A stretch of 64,000 nucleotides of DNA from JAFNAG01 sp963824985 (GTDB taxonomy: Bacteria > Acidobacteriota > UBA6911), in contig CAWGRQ010000036.1 of the NCBI GenBank assembly GCA_963824985.1, positions 186,001 through 250,000 on the forward strand, given 5' to 3'. The position numbers and the translations under genes are program-made. Below are positions 42,907 to 52,672 of this stretch, one piece after another. Positions within the stretch are counted from its first letter, which is position 1. Every line of letters begins with the position of its first letter. The notes beneath the pieces are model-generated. The model made no database searches. It saw only the letters and a program-made list of their open reading frames with translations, and was not told where the DNA came from.

Positions 42907-44742
42907 AATCCTGGCCAACAAGATCGCCGCCGGTGAGATCGTCGAGCGGCCGGCATCCGTGGTCAAGGAACTGGTGGAAAATGCGCTGGATGCCGGCGCC
43001 CGGACTCTCTCCCTTACCATCGAAGCAGGAGGGAAAAAACGAATATCAGTCCGCGACGATGGCGAGGGCATGACCCAGGATGACGCCATCCTGGCATTCG
43101 AACATCATGCCACCAGCAAACTGCAAAGCGTAGAAGACCTTGCCGCCATTTCGACTCTGGGATTCAGGGGGGAAGCCCTGCCATCAATTGCATCTATTTC
43201 GCGCCTGACGCTGCGGACCCGTTCCGAATCGGCGCCGGTTTCGTCTCCCGGAACCGAGGTGGAGATTCACGGGGGAACCATACGTTCCGTAAGGGAAATC
43301 ACATGGGACCGCGGCTCGGAAATCACCGTTCGGGACCTGTTTTTTAACGTCCCGGCTCGACGCAAGTTTCTCCGTTCTCACGAAACCGAAATGGGCCACA
43401 TTACCAGACTGGTAACGCACTATGCCCTGGCTCATCCTGAAATGCGTGTCACCTTGGAGAGTGAAAACCGGACGGTAATCGATGTTGTGGCGGTACCCTC
43501 GCTGAAAGAGAGGATCTATCAGCTTTTTGGCGACAAATATCTGCAGCAGCTCCTCCCGGTTGAGGGCGTCGCGGGTGAGATACGGGTCCGCGGCTTTGCT
43601 TCAAAACCAAATGAACAGCGGACCAATGCCTACTCACAGTTTTTTTATGTCAACCGGAGAATGGTTCGGGACAAGGTAATGACCAGCGCCGTGCGCCAGG
43701 CCTACGCGCATATCCTGCCGGCATCGGCATTCCCGGTCATCTTCCTCTTTATCGAGCTGCCGTTTGACCAGGTTGACGTCAACGTGCATCCGGCCAAGAC
43801 CGAGGTGCGCTTCCGTGAATCGAGCCTGGTGCACGGACTTGTGCGCAACAGCATCCAACGCGCCCTCGTCGGGAGCCGGGAGATTCCAGTCTATCAGCAT
43901 CGCGATTCGCAGAACTGGCCCGTGGAAAATGCCGCGCCGGCCTGGTCTGCCGGAGTCCCCCCGATCCCGCGGTTTCCGGTGGAGATCCAGTGCCGGCCCC
44001 TCCGGCCGAAGCTGTCCCGGATGCTTTCCAGCGAGCATTTCAATACCCGCTGCGTGAAGCTATCTCCGGGGCGCCGGCCCGTTCGCTCGACCACCATGCT
44101 CTGCGGATGCGTCCGGACCTGCTCCTGGGAGCTCCGGTCGGTTCGGAACCAGATGTGTCACTCGGGAGAGGAGTTCGCATACTCGGTCAGCTTCAGGAGA
44201 GTTACATCATCGCCTGCGACGCCGAAGGTCTCCTGATTGTCGACCAGCATGTCGCCCATGAGCGGGTGCTTTATGAAAAGATTTCGCGCGCCAGCAAACA
44301 GAATGCGGTCGAAACCCAGGGTTTGCTTGTCCCCATAACGATGGACCTGGCGCCCCATCATGCGACGCTTTTCGATCAGGCGCTGCCGGAACTCAACCGG
44401 AACGGATTTCTGGTTGAGCGTTTCGGCGGGAATACCGTCATCGTGCGCTCCGTCCCCGCGGTCGCCCTCGAAGTGGATTGCCGGAACCTGCTCGCCGAAA
44501 TTCTCGAGGGTCTCGAGAATGAAGATCGAAGCCTGGATGTGGAACGGATCAGGGATCGCATTGCCGTAGCCATGGCCTGCCGCGCGGCCATTAAGGTGCA
44601 CACCCCGTTGTCACCGGAGAAGATGCAATGGCTCCTGGACGAACTCGGTCAGACGCGGATCCCCACCAATTGCCCGCATGGAAGGCCCATCGTCCTGCGT
44701 TTCAGCCTGTATGAGATTGAACGCAATTTCGGCAGGATTTAG
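42881..44742 (+). CDS. mutL: DNA mismatch repair protein MutL (frameshifted)
   Basis: Two-domain mismatch repair protein. The N-terminal ATPase (about residues 1-330) has the GHKL motifs ELVENALDAGA, DDGEGM, ATSKL and GFRGEALPSI. The C-terminal domain is in another frame: VDQHVAHERVLYEK (the endonuclease DQH-x2-E-x4-E pattern, with Val for the usual Ala), MACRAAIKVH and CPHGRP. So this would be a nicking MutL, as in bacteria without MutH. The switch lies between about 43950 and 43990, in the linker near a run of six C at 43957-43962; one added base restores a single frame. mutS is at 59.3 kb. Confidence 0.88.
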
Positions 44743-44812
44743 CCCGCGTATCGCGAAACATCTCGGGACAAGGAAGAACGCAGGCGAATACGGACAGATT
44801 CCCGGGAACCCG

Positions 44813-45694
44813 TCAACAAGGCTGGACGGCACCCATATGACGGAACTTGTCATACCTCTGTTGCCGCAGCTCCTCGCCGCTTTTCCTGAGGAGGGATTCG
44901 AGTGCCGATTTCATTCTCTGATCCAGCGCCTGGGCCGCCGCATCGTGATTCGTGTGGGCGCCTGCTCCGGGTTCCGGGATGATCTCGTCGATGAACCCGA
45001 AGGACAGCAGGTCCTGAGCAGTGATCTTGAGGGCATTCGCGGCCGCTTCCACGTGCTCCTGGTCCTTCCATAGGATGGCGGAGCACCCCTCGGGGGAGAT
45101 GACGGTATAAATTGCATTTTCCATCATCAGGACGTGGTTGCCGATGGCAATTCCCAGCGCACCGCCGCTGCCGCCTTCGCCGATGATGCAGACGATAACC
45201 GGAACCTGCAGTCGCGCCATTTCGCGCAGATTGTATGCGATCGCCTCTGCCTGGCCGCGTTCTTCCGCACCCACGCTTGGGTATGCGCCCGGGGTATCGA
45301 CGAAAGTGATTATGGGCCGGGAGAATTTATCGGCGAGCTTCATTGCCCGCAACGCTTTGCGATAGCCTTCAGGCTGAGCGCAGCCGAAGTTGCGGTACTG
45401 TCTTTGCTTCAGGTCGCGCCCTTTCTGCTGCCCGATTACCATCACGGGTTGACCGTGATACCGTGCCATTCCGGCTATCATAGTGGGATCGTCGCCGAAG
45501 CGCCGGTCACCGTGGATTTCCGAAAAGCCCTCAAAAAGGCGTTCAACATAGTCCAGGGTATAAGGTCGGAGCTCGTGACGCGCAAGCTGAGTGCGCTGCC
45601 AGGCGGTGCCGATTGCGGACTTTCCCTTGCGCAGTCGTTCCACTTCGGCACGCAATTCATCGATCTCGGTCAGATGCGCCTTATCTTCCTCCAT
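44813..45694 (-). CDS. accA: Acetyl-CoA carboxylase carboxyltransferase subunit alpha
   Basis: Transfers the carboxyl group to acetyl-CoA, the committed step of fatty acid synthesis, together with AccD (not in the window). 293 residues. Family sequence: TAWQRTQLARHELRPYTLDY, RRFGDDPTMIAGMARYHG, VIGQQKGRDLKQR, FVDTPGAYPSVGAEERGQAE, IIGEGGSGGALGIAIGNHVL and ISPEGCSAILWKDQ. Slightly shorter than E. coli (319). It is last in the guaA-dnaE-accA string, 21 bp after dnaE. Confidence 0.95.
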   Translation of the reverse strand: MEEDKAHLTEIDELRAEVERLRKGKSAIGTAWQRTQLARHELRPYTLDYVERLFEGFSEIHGDRRFGDDPTMIAGMARYHGQPVMVIGQQKGRDLKQRQYRNFGCAQPEGYRKALRAMKLADKFSRPIITFVDTPGAYPSVGAEERGQAEAIAYNLREMARLQVPVIVCIIGEGGSGGALGIAIGNHVLMMENAIYTVISPEGCSAILWKDQEHVEAAANALKITAQDLLSFGFIDEIIPEPGAGAHTNHDAAAQALDQRMKSALESLLRKSGEELRQQRYDKFRHMGAVQPC

Positions 45695-45715
45695 GGGCCC
45701 CTTTCCGGCAGCGGA

Positions 45716-48700
45716 CTAGCATACGATGTGTACCGATCCCGCTCCGCAGATCTGTTCAATCCCGCGGATGAGCTCCACGCTCGACTTCACCTTCACGAAA
45801 TCAGCGGATTGGATGGTAACACGGAATCCATCGGGATGGTACAGTTCAACTTCGACACCGGTCTCCCCGCGATTTTGTTCCAGCAGGCGGTAGAGTTCCA
45901 AACCCGCTTCCGGACCGAGATCGGCGATGGCCGCGCGAACGCAGAGCGTCCTGGCCATGCGCTCCGCGATGCCTTCCAGAGGTTGAATGTCCGAACAAAT
46001 AATCTTGCAGCCCTTTTCTTCCACTTCGAACCGGCCGCTCACATATACCGGTGCGTCCGGCCCCAGGCAGGATGAATATTTGGCGTAGGCCGAGGGGAAT
46101 ACGACGGTTTCGACAGCACCGGTCAGATCCTCAAGGGTGAAGATCGCCATCAGCTCCCCCTTTTTCGTGCGGCGCGGGCGGAGTTCGGTGACGATGCCGG
46201 CAACTTGGCACTCACCAATCGCAGCTTCGGTCACAAGCTCGGCCAGAGTTTTGCGGGAATAGCGGGGCAACTCGCCGGCAAACCGATCCAGCGGGTGGCC
46301 GGAAACGTAATAACCCAGCGTTTCCTTCTCGAAGGATAGCAGCTGTTCAGGCGGCCATTCCGGGATATCGGGGGGATCGGGCTCCGGGAACACAGCCGGT
46401 CCCGACAGGCCGCTGAACAGCCCTATCTGTCCGCTGAGCCGGTCGCGTTGCGCTTTCTGGCCCTGCTCAATGGCAGTATCCACGAGCGCCATGAGCTGCG
46501 CTCTCTTCCATCCGAAGGAGTCAAGAGCACCGCTCTTAATCAGACTTTCCAGCACCCGCCGGTTGACCGCGCGCGAATCCACGGCCTCACAGAACTGGAA
46601 AAGACTGCGAAAGTGCCCTTTTTCACCTCGGTAATCGAGCATGGACTGGATGGCACCGGCGCCGACATTACGAATGGCCAGCATGCCAAAGCGGATTTTG
46701 CTCGCGGTGGAAAGGAAGGGAAGTTCGCTTTCGTTGATATCCGGCGGCAGAACGGGAATGCCCATATCTCTGCATTCCGCGATGTACATGACCACTTTGT
46801 CGGTATCGCCAATTTCGCTCGTCAGCAGGGCTGCCATGAATTGAACCGGATAATGGACCTTGAGATATGCCGTCTGATAGGCCAGCAGGGCGTAGGCGGT
46901 GCTGTGCGATTTATTGAATCCATACTGGGCGAACTGCTCCATGAGATCGAAAACCTGGACGGCGGTTCGTTCCGGTATCTTGTTGAGGTGCGCCCCTTCC
47001 ACAAACTTGGCGCGCATCGAGTTCATCACCGCGGCCTGTTTTTTCCCCATCGCCTTGCGCAGAATGTCGGCTTCGCCGAGAGAAAAGCCGGCCATCTTGC
47101 TCGCGATTTGCATGACCTGTTCCTGGTAGACGATGACACCATAGGTCTCCCGGAGGATTTCTTCAAGGACCGGGTGTGGGTAATCCACATCCACGTGGCC
47201 GTGCTTGCGCCGGATAAAGTCCGGAATCATGTCCATCGGACCGGGCCGATAGAGTGCGTTCAGAGCGATCAGATCTTCGAACCGGGCCGGCTTCAGTCGC
47301 CGCAATTCAGCCTTCATGCCGCCGCTTTCAAACTGGAAGATCCCGTTCGTCTTCGCTTCGGAGAAGAGGGTGTAGACGGCCGGATCGTCAGGGGAATGGC
47401 CGAGAGTTCAACCGCCACGCCCGTCTCCTCGCGGATCCGCTTGACGGCCTGGTCCAGGACGGTCAACGTCGCCAGGGCCAGGAAGTCCATCTTGAGGAGA
47501 CCGATCGACTCCAGGTCCTTCATGCTGTATTGGGTGGTGAGTTCATCCTTGTTCGATTTCGCGAGCGGAATCAGTTCGGTCAGCGGTCTGGGCGCAATCA
47601 CGACGCCGGCGGCATGTGTGGAGGCATGGCGGGAAAGCCCTTCGAGTCGCTTGGCGATCTCGATCAGGTTCGCAATCTGCGGTTTCTGCATTTCCTCGCG
47701 CAGCCGGGGTTCCTGATCCAGCGCCTTGTCGATGGTGGCGTTGAGTTCGTTCGGAATGAGCTTGGCGATGCGATCCACCTCGGCATAGGGGATATCCAGG
47801 CTGCGGCCGACATCGCGGATTACTCCCTTGGCCGCCATGGTTCCGAAAGTGATGATCTGGCAGACGCTGTCGCGGCCATATTTATCGCCAACATACTCGA
47901 TGACCTCCGCTCTCCGATTCATGCAGAAGTCCATATCGATATCGGGCGGCGCAATTCGCTCCGGATTCAGAAACCGCTCAAAGAACAGCTCATATTGCAG
48001 CGGGTCGATGTCGGTGATGCGCAGACAGTACGCAACCAGGCTGCCCACTACCGAGCCGCGCCCGGGCCCGACCGGGATGCCCTTGTCGCGGGCATACTTG
48101 ATCAGATCCCAGACGATCAGGAAATAGCTGGAGAACTTCATCTTCTTGATCATGGCGATCTCGAAGGCCAGCCGGTCTTCATAGGCAGAGAGTTGATATT
48201 TGAGAAATCCGTCCCCGGACATTTGCTCAAGGTGCGGGCGGCGCCAGGCGAAGCCTTCGCGCACGACCTTCTCGAAATAGGAATCGTGGGTTTCCCCGGA
48301 CGGAACGTCAAATGGGGGCAGGTGGAAGGCAGACGTGTCCAAAATGAGATTGCAGCGTTCGGCTATGCGCAGCGTGTTATCCAGCGCTTCCGGAAAATCC
48401 TTCCAGAGTTCGTACATTTCGGCGCCGGTTTTGAAATAGTACTGGTCGCTTGCATAGCGCATGCGATCCGTTTCCTGGACGGTCTTGCCGGTGCCGATGC
48501 ACAGCAGTACATCGTGAGCAACGTGGTCATCCTTAAGCAGGTAATGAGTGTCATTGGTGCACACGAGCGGGATGCCGGTCTTTTTCGAAATCTCGATCAG
48601 GGAGGGATTGATTTTCTGCTGGGCTGGAAGTCCGTGATCCTGGAGTTCCAGAAAGAAGCGGTCGCGTCCGAAAATATCCTGCAAGGTGCCGGCCTCCAGC

Positions 48701-49170
48701 ACCGCGCGTTCCGGCTGCTCCATGTGCAGGCACTGGGCAACCGATCCTTTCAGGCATGCGGAGAGCGCAATCAGTCCCTCGTGGTGACGGTCCAGCAGCT
48801 CTTTGTCGACCCGCGGCTTGTAGTAGAATCCTTCCAGATAACCGAAGGAGACCAGTTTGCTCAGGTTCCTGTACCCTTCTTCGTTCTCGACCAGCAGGAC
48901 CAGGTGATTTGACTGATCGCTCCCGCCGGTTTTCTTATGGCGGCTCTCCTTGGCCACGTAGATCTCACAGCCGAGGATCGGTTTGATTCCGTTCTTGCGG
49001 GCGGCCGAATAGAACTGGATGGCCCCGAACAGATTGCCATGGTCGGTGATCGCCAGGGCAGGCATGCCCATGGCCTTGGCCGTCTCGACCAGCTGATCCA
49101 CTTTGGAGGCGCCGTCAAGCAGGCTGTAATCAGAGTGGTTGTGAAGATGTACGAAAGCGGTATCCGGCAC
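45716..49170 (-). CDS. dnaE: DNA polymerase III subunit alpha (frameshifted)
   Basis: Replicative polymerase. About 1,150 residues once the frames are joined. The N-terminal PHP domain (HLHNHSDYSLLDGAS, ITDHGNLFGAI) and the catalytic aspartates in PPDIDMDFCMN (about residue 410) are in the first part (47314-49170). The second part (45716-47317) holds the fingers (IPDFIRRKHGHVDVDYP, YGVIVYQEQVMQIASKMAG) and the OB fold (VAGIVTELRPRRTKKGELMA). The break is at about 47390: in the reading strand CCTGACGATCCG should be CCTGGACGATCCG, giving DDPAVYTLFSEAKTNGIFQF. One missing G. The two frames overlap by four bases. Downstream of guaA. Confidence 0.95.
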
Positions 49171-49173
49171 GGC

Positions 49174-50709
49174 TCATTCCCATTCGATGGTCCCGGGGGG
49201 TTTTGATGTGATATCGTACACCACCCGGTTAATGCCGCGCACCTCATTGACGATTCGGCTGGATATGCGCTCCAGCACCTCGTAGGGGAGTTTGGCCCAA
49301 TCCGCAGTCATGCCGTCCTGGCTGGTGACGACGCGCAAGGCAGCCACGTTTTCATAGGTGCGATCATCGCCCATCACACCGACACTCTGGATCGGCAAGA
49401 GCACGGCGAATGCCTGCCAGACCGCGCGGGTCAGGTCTTCCCGCTCGATTTCCTCCTGGACGATTATGTCGGCATCCCTCAATACGGCAAGCGCCTCTGC
49501 GGTTACAGGACCGATGATGCGCACGGCAAGCCCGGGTCCCGGAAACGGCTGCCGATGAACAAACCGCGGATCCATGCCGAGTTCTTCCCCGACCCTGCGC
49601 ACTTCGTCTTTGAAGAGCTCGCGCAGGGGTTCCACGAGATCAAGTCTCATTGCCAGCGGCAGGCCGCCGACATTGTGGTGCGACTTGATAACTGCCGATG
49701 GGCCGCGCACTGAAGTCGACTCTATCACATCTGGGTAAAGCGTTCCTTGAACCAGATATTTCACATCGCCGATTTTGCCTGCTTCATCCTCAAAAACACG
49801 GATAAACTCCTCACCGATAATCTTGCGCTTCTGTTCGGGATCGATGATCCCTGCCAGGCGGGAAAGGAATCGTTCCGCGGCGGAGACACCGACAACCTGA
49901 AGACGGAACCGCTCGCGAAAGCTCTTCAGGACAGAAGCATATTCATCCTTCCTGAGCAGGCCGTTATCGACAAACAGGCAGGTGAGCCGGTCTCCGATGG
50001 CCCGCTGTACCAGCAGGGCCGCCACAGCCGAATCCACTCCTCCGCTAAGACCGCAGACGGCGAGTCCAGAGCCAATTTTCCTGCGGATGGACGCGACGCT
50101 GGAATCAACAAAAGCAGCCATGGTCCAGTTCTGACGGCAACCGCAGGCGCGGATCAGAAAATTCTCCAGGATCCGCGAGCCGTAATGCGTATGGACAACC
50201 TCGGGGTGGAATTGCAGTCCCCAAATGCACCGCTCCTCGTCGGCGGCAGCGGCCAGAATGTCGCCCGATCGTGCCAGCGGGCGGAATCCCGCAGGCAGCG
50301 CCTCCACCCGATCTCCGTGACTCATCCAGACTTGGAACTGTCGGGGCATGCCGGCGAAAATCACGTTTTCATCAGTGACTTCCAGGGCGGCTTTGCCGAA
50401 TTCCCTCTGATTTCCAGGAACTACCTGGCCTCCCAATCCCCGGGCAATCAACTGAAGGCCATAACAGATGCCCAGGATGGGGATGCCCATCCTGAAGAGC
50501 TCGACCGGGATCTCCGGGCTTCCCGGGCGACAGACGGAATCGGGCCCTCCGGACAGAATGATGCCTTTCGGCTTCAGTTCGGCCGCCTTTTCCAGAGCAT
50601 GCGAGAAGGAGACTATTTCGCAATATACCCGCAACTCGCGGATCCGGCGGGCGATAAGCTGGGTGTATTGAGAGCCGAAGTCCAGAATCAGTATGTTTTG
50701 GCGATTAAT
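49174..50709 (-). CDS. guaA: GMP synthase (glutamine-hydrolysing)
   Basis: XMP to GMP using glutamine. Domains: class I glutaminase with nucleophile in GICYGLQLIA and HPEVVHT; PP-loop ATPase GLSGGVDSAVAALL; C-terminal dimerisation domain. The usual N-terminus (QNILILDFGSQYTQLIARRI) is encoded in frame upstream of the first conventional start (TTG 50634), up to a TAA at 50713-50715. The only starts that include it are non-AUG: ATT at 50709, preceded by GGGAG at fitting distance, or ATA/CTG further in. I give ATT. Same strand and spacing (3 bp) as dnaE. Confidence 0.93.
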   Translation of the reverse strand: MNRQNILILDFGSQYTQLIARRIRELRVYCEIVSFSHALEKAAELKPKGIILSGGPDSVCRPGSPEIPVELFRMGIPILGICYGLQLIARGLGGQVVPGNQREFGKAALEVTDENVIFAGMPRQFQVWMSHGDRVEALPAGFRPLARSGDILAAAADEERCIWGLQFHPEVVHTHYGSRILENFLIRACGCRQNWTMAAFVDSSVASIRRKIGSGLAVCGLSGGVDSAVAALLVQRAIGDRLTCLFVDNGLLRKDEYASVLKSFRERFRLQVVGVSAAERFLSRLAGIIDPEQKRKIIGEEFIRVFEDEAGKIGDVKYLVQGTLYPDVIESTSVRGPSAVIKSHHNVGGLPLAMRLDLVEPLRELFKDEVRRVGEELGMDPRFVHRQPFPGPGLAVRIIGPVTAEALAVLRDADIIVQEEIEREDLTRAVWQAFAVLLPIQSVGVMGDDRTYENVAALRVVTSQDGMTADWAKLPYEVLERISSRIVNEVRGINRVVYDITSKPPGTIEWE

Positions 50710-50793
50710 GGGTTATCTCCCGGGTTTTATTTGCTAGTCACTTGCGGCAGCCATACAATAGCGCAGCACATCTGATTTTGCAATGGAGGTCTG

Positions 50794-51795
50794 GTGTCCG
50801 AATTTGGTTTCACGGATCCTTGGCTTCTCGGGTTGGCGGTGATCCCATTGATGCTGCCCCTATTGCGCCGCTGGCCGGGATTCCGGAAGCGCGGCATCCT
50901 GTCGATCTCAAGTTACGCCTGGCTGCCGGCCTCCGGAGTTCCTCGTGCTCCCGGGCGCCGGAAAGCGGAAGCGCTGCGCATCGCCGGACTGTTGTGCCTC
51001 GTCCCGGTTGCCGCCGGAATCGAGACCGGAAAGCCGGTCTCCACCGATATCGTGAGGCCGGATGGCCTGGTCATTGTGCTGGACACCTCCAGTTCCATGA
51101 CCGCCCGGGATTTCGGTACGGCTGACCGTTTGGAGACCGCAAAACAGCTGCTCGGCGATTTTATCTCCGAAAGCTCCGGAGTGGAAACGGGGCTGATCGT
51201 TCTGGCGGCCTCACCACGGCTGATGGTGCCGGCAACTCAGGATCGGGACGCGCTCCAAAAGGCTCTGGCCGCTGTCCGGCCGGCAGGCTTCGGCGACGAT
51301 GGCACGGCCATTGGCAGCGGCATTGCCAGCGCCATAAACAGGCTTCGTTACGGTAAATGGCGAGAACGCCGCATCCTGCTGGTCACCGACGGCGTCAGCA
51401 ACCGCGGTCCCCTGGCGGCAGTGGACGCCGCGCGCATTGCCGCCGGGATGAACATTCGCATCGACACGGTCGGGATCGGCACTGACTCCGTTTCCCGTTT
51501 CTGGGTGCCGGTTGCAGAGGGCCCGCCCGTGGAAGTCGAGGCGCGCATCGAAATCGATGATCAGGCACTCACTGAACTGGCGCGGATCACAGGAGGCAGC
51601 TATGCGCGCGTCACAAATGCGGAACAACTCCGCCGCGCCCTGATTGCGTTGCAGCCGGAAGACGTGAAGATCACTCAGGAGGAAAGCTATCGCCGGGATT
51701 ATACCTGGATCCGCTTTCTGGCCGCAGCTTGTATCCTGTTTGTCTGCCTGGAGTTTGTCATGCGCCAATTTGTCATTTCCGAATTGCCTGGATGA
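50794..51795 (+). CDS. BatA-like von Willebrand factor A membrane protein
   Basis: 333 residues. Hydrophobic segments at about 11-24, 64-78 and 307-325 bracket a vWA domain with intact MIDAS: VIVLDTSSSMTARDF (about 93-107), plus GTAIGSGIASAI and LLVTDGVSNRG. The start GTG 50794 has TGGAGG before it. Bat-type proteins are known from the aerotolerance (batABCDE) operon of Bacteroides and Leptospira; biochemical role is unsettled. It is first of three genes of this set, and divergent from guaA. Confidence 0.85.
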   Translation: MSEFGFTDPWLLGLAVIPLMLPLLRRWPGFRKRGILSISSYAWLPASGVPRAPGRRKAEALRIAGLLCLVPVAAGIETGKPVSTDIVRPDGLVIVLDTSSSMTARDFGTADRLETAKQLLGDFISESSGVETGLIVLAASPRLMVPATQDRDALQKALAAVRPAGFGDDGTAIGSGIASAINRLRYGKWRERRILLVTDGVSNRGPLAAVDAARIAAGMNIRIDTVGIGTDSVSRFWVPVAEGPPVEVEARIEIDDQALTELARITGGSYARVTNAEQLRRALIALQPEDVKITQEESYRRDYTWIRFLAAACILFVCLEFVMRQFVISELPG

Positions 51796-51801
51796 TGGAT
51801 C

Positions 51802-52665
51802 ATGTCTTGGCCGTTTCCGCAGTATTTCTGGATAGAGACGATTCCGCTCGTGCTCCTGAGCGGCTGGGCACTGGCGGAAATCCGGCAGCATCGTCGCCTG
51901 CGAAAGTTCGGTGATCCGAAGGTTCTGGGCATGGATCACCCCTGGCTGCCCCGCGTTGCGGCGGCGTTGCTGTTGAGCCTGGGACTGGCCGCGGCCGGGG
52001 CGGTCATGCCGGCGCCAGGCAATGACATGGGGCCGGTGGACGCGACGCCTGCCGCATTCGACCTGGTCCTCGATCTGCCGCAAAGCGCCGAGCCCGGAGA
52101 CGCGCTGGAATCGTTGCTGCAAACCATTATTGACCAGATACCGGGGGCGCACTTCAGCCTTTTGGTTTCAGGTCCGCCCATTGAAAGGCTGGTGCCCGTA
52201 ACTGAAGATACTATGGGGCTGATGATCCTTCTGGATGCGCAGCTCGATCGGTTGGCAGGGCAGTCGAATCCCGATCGATCCGAGACTCTGATCGCGCTGC
52301 AGGAACGGATTGCCGGTGAAGATGGCAGATCACGATTCGTCGTGGTCACCGACCTGCCTGTCGGAGAACTGGAGCGCCTCCCCGTAAGGAGACCGCAGGA
52401 GTTCTCCCGGCTGCTCTTTGTTTCATTCGGAGGCAAAAGCGAGACGTCGTATGTTGGGCGTCGTAGTGCTGAAGGTATGTGGACCTGGCTCCCCGCGCCC
52501 GGCGGGATTGGCGACCTGCTGGCTCAAGCGCAAGACCCTGGGCCCCAAAGTCCGCATTGGAGCCGGATGCAGCAATGGGCGTTGCTGGCAATGCTGCTTC
52601 TGTGTGGGGAATATGTATGTCGTCTGGCTGCCCAAGCTAAAGCGAAAAGGGGCCCCCTTGCCTAG
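51802..52665 (+). CDS. BatB-like membrane protein without MIDAS
   Basis: 287 residues; six bases after the BatA-like gene. An N-terminal hydrophobic segment (ETIPLVLLSGWALAEI), a short basic loop (RQHRRLRKFGDP), a second helix (AAALLLSLGLAAAGAVM), a vWA-like fold and a C-terminal transmembrane helix (WALLAMLLLCGEYVCRL). The position where a MIDAS DxSxS would occur reads DLVLDLPQSAEPGD, so metal binding is doubtful. The likely role is structural within the Bat complex. Family assignment comes from position and topology more than sequence. Confidence 0.65.
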   Translation: MSWPFPQYFWIETIPLVLLSGWALAEIRQHRRLRKFGDPKVLGMDHPWLPRVAAALLLSLGLAAAGAVMPAPGNDMGPVDATPAAFDLVLDLPQSAEPGDALESLLQTIIDQIPGAHFSLLVSGPPIERLVPVTEDTMGLMILLDAQLDRLAGQSNPDRSETLIALQERIAGEDGRSRFVVVTDLPVGELERLPVRRPQEFSRLLFVSFGGKSETSYVGRRSAEGMWTWLPAPGGIGDLLAQAQDPGPQSPHWSRMQQWALLAMLLLCGEYVCRLAAQAKAKRGPLA

Positions 52666-52672
52666 CCTGTCA

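Noticed and set aside
43950..43992. Programmed ribosomal frameshift in mutL
   Set aside because: No slippery heptamer with a downstream stem could be recognised, and three other genes show similar simple indels.
45134..48912. Long open frames antisense to accA and dnaE (45134-46075, 46448-47716, 47254-48912)
   Set aside because: They mirror the codon structure of strongly supported genes on the other strand, and contain no recognisable family sequence.
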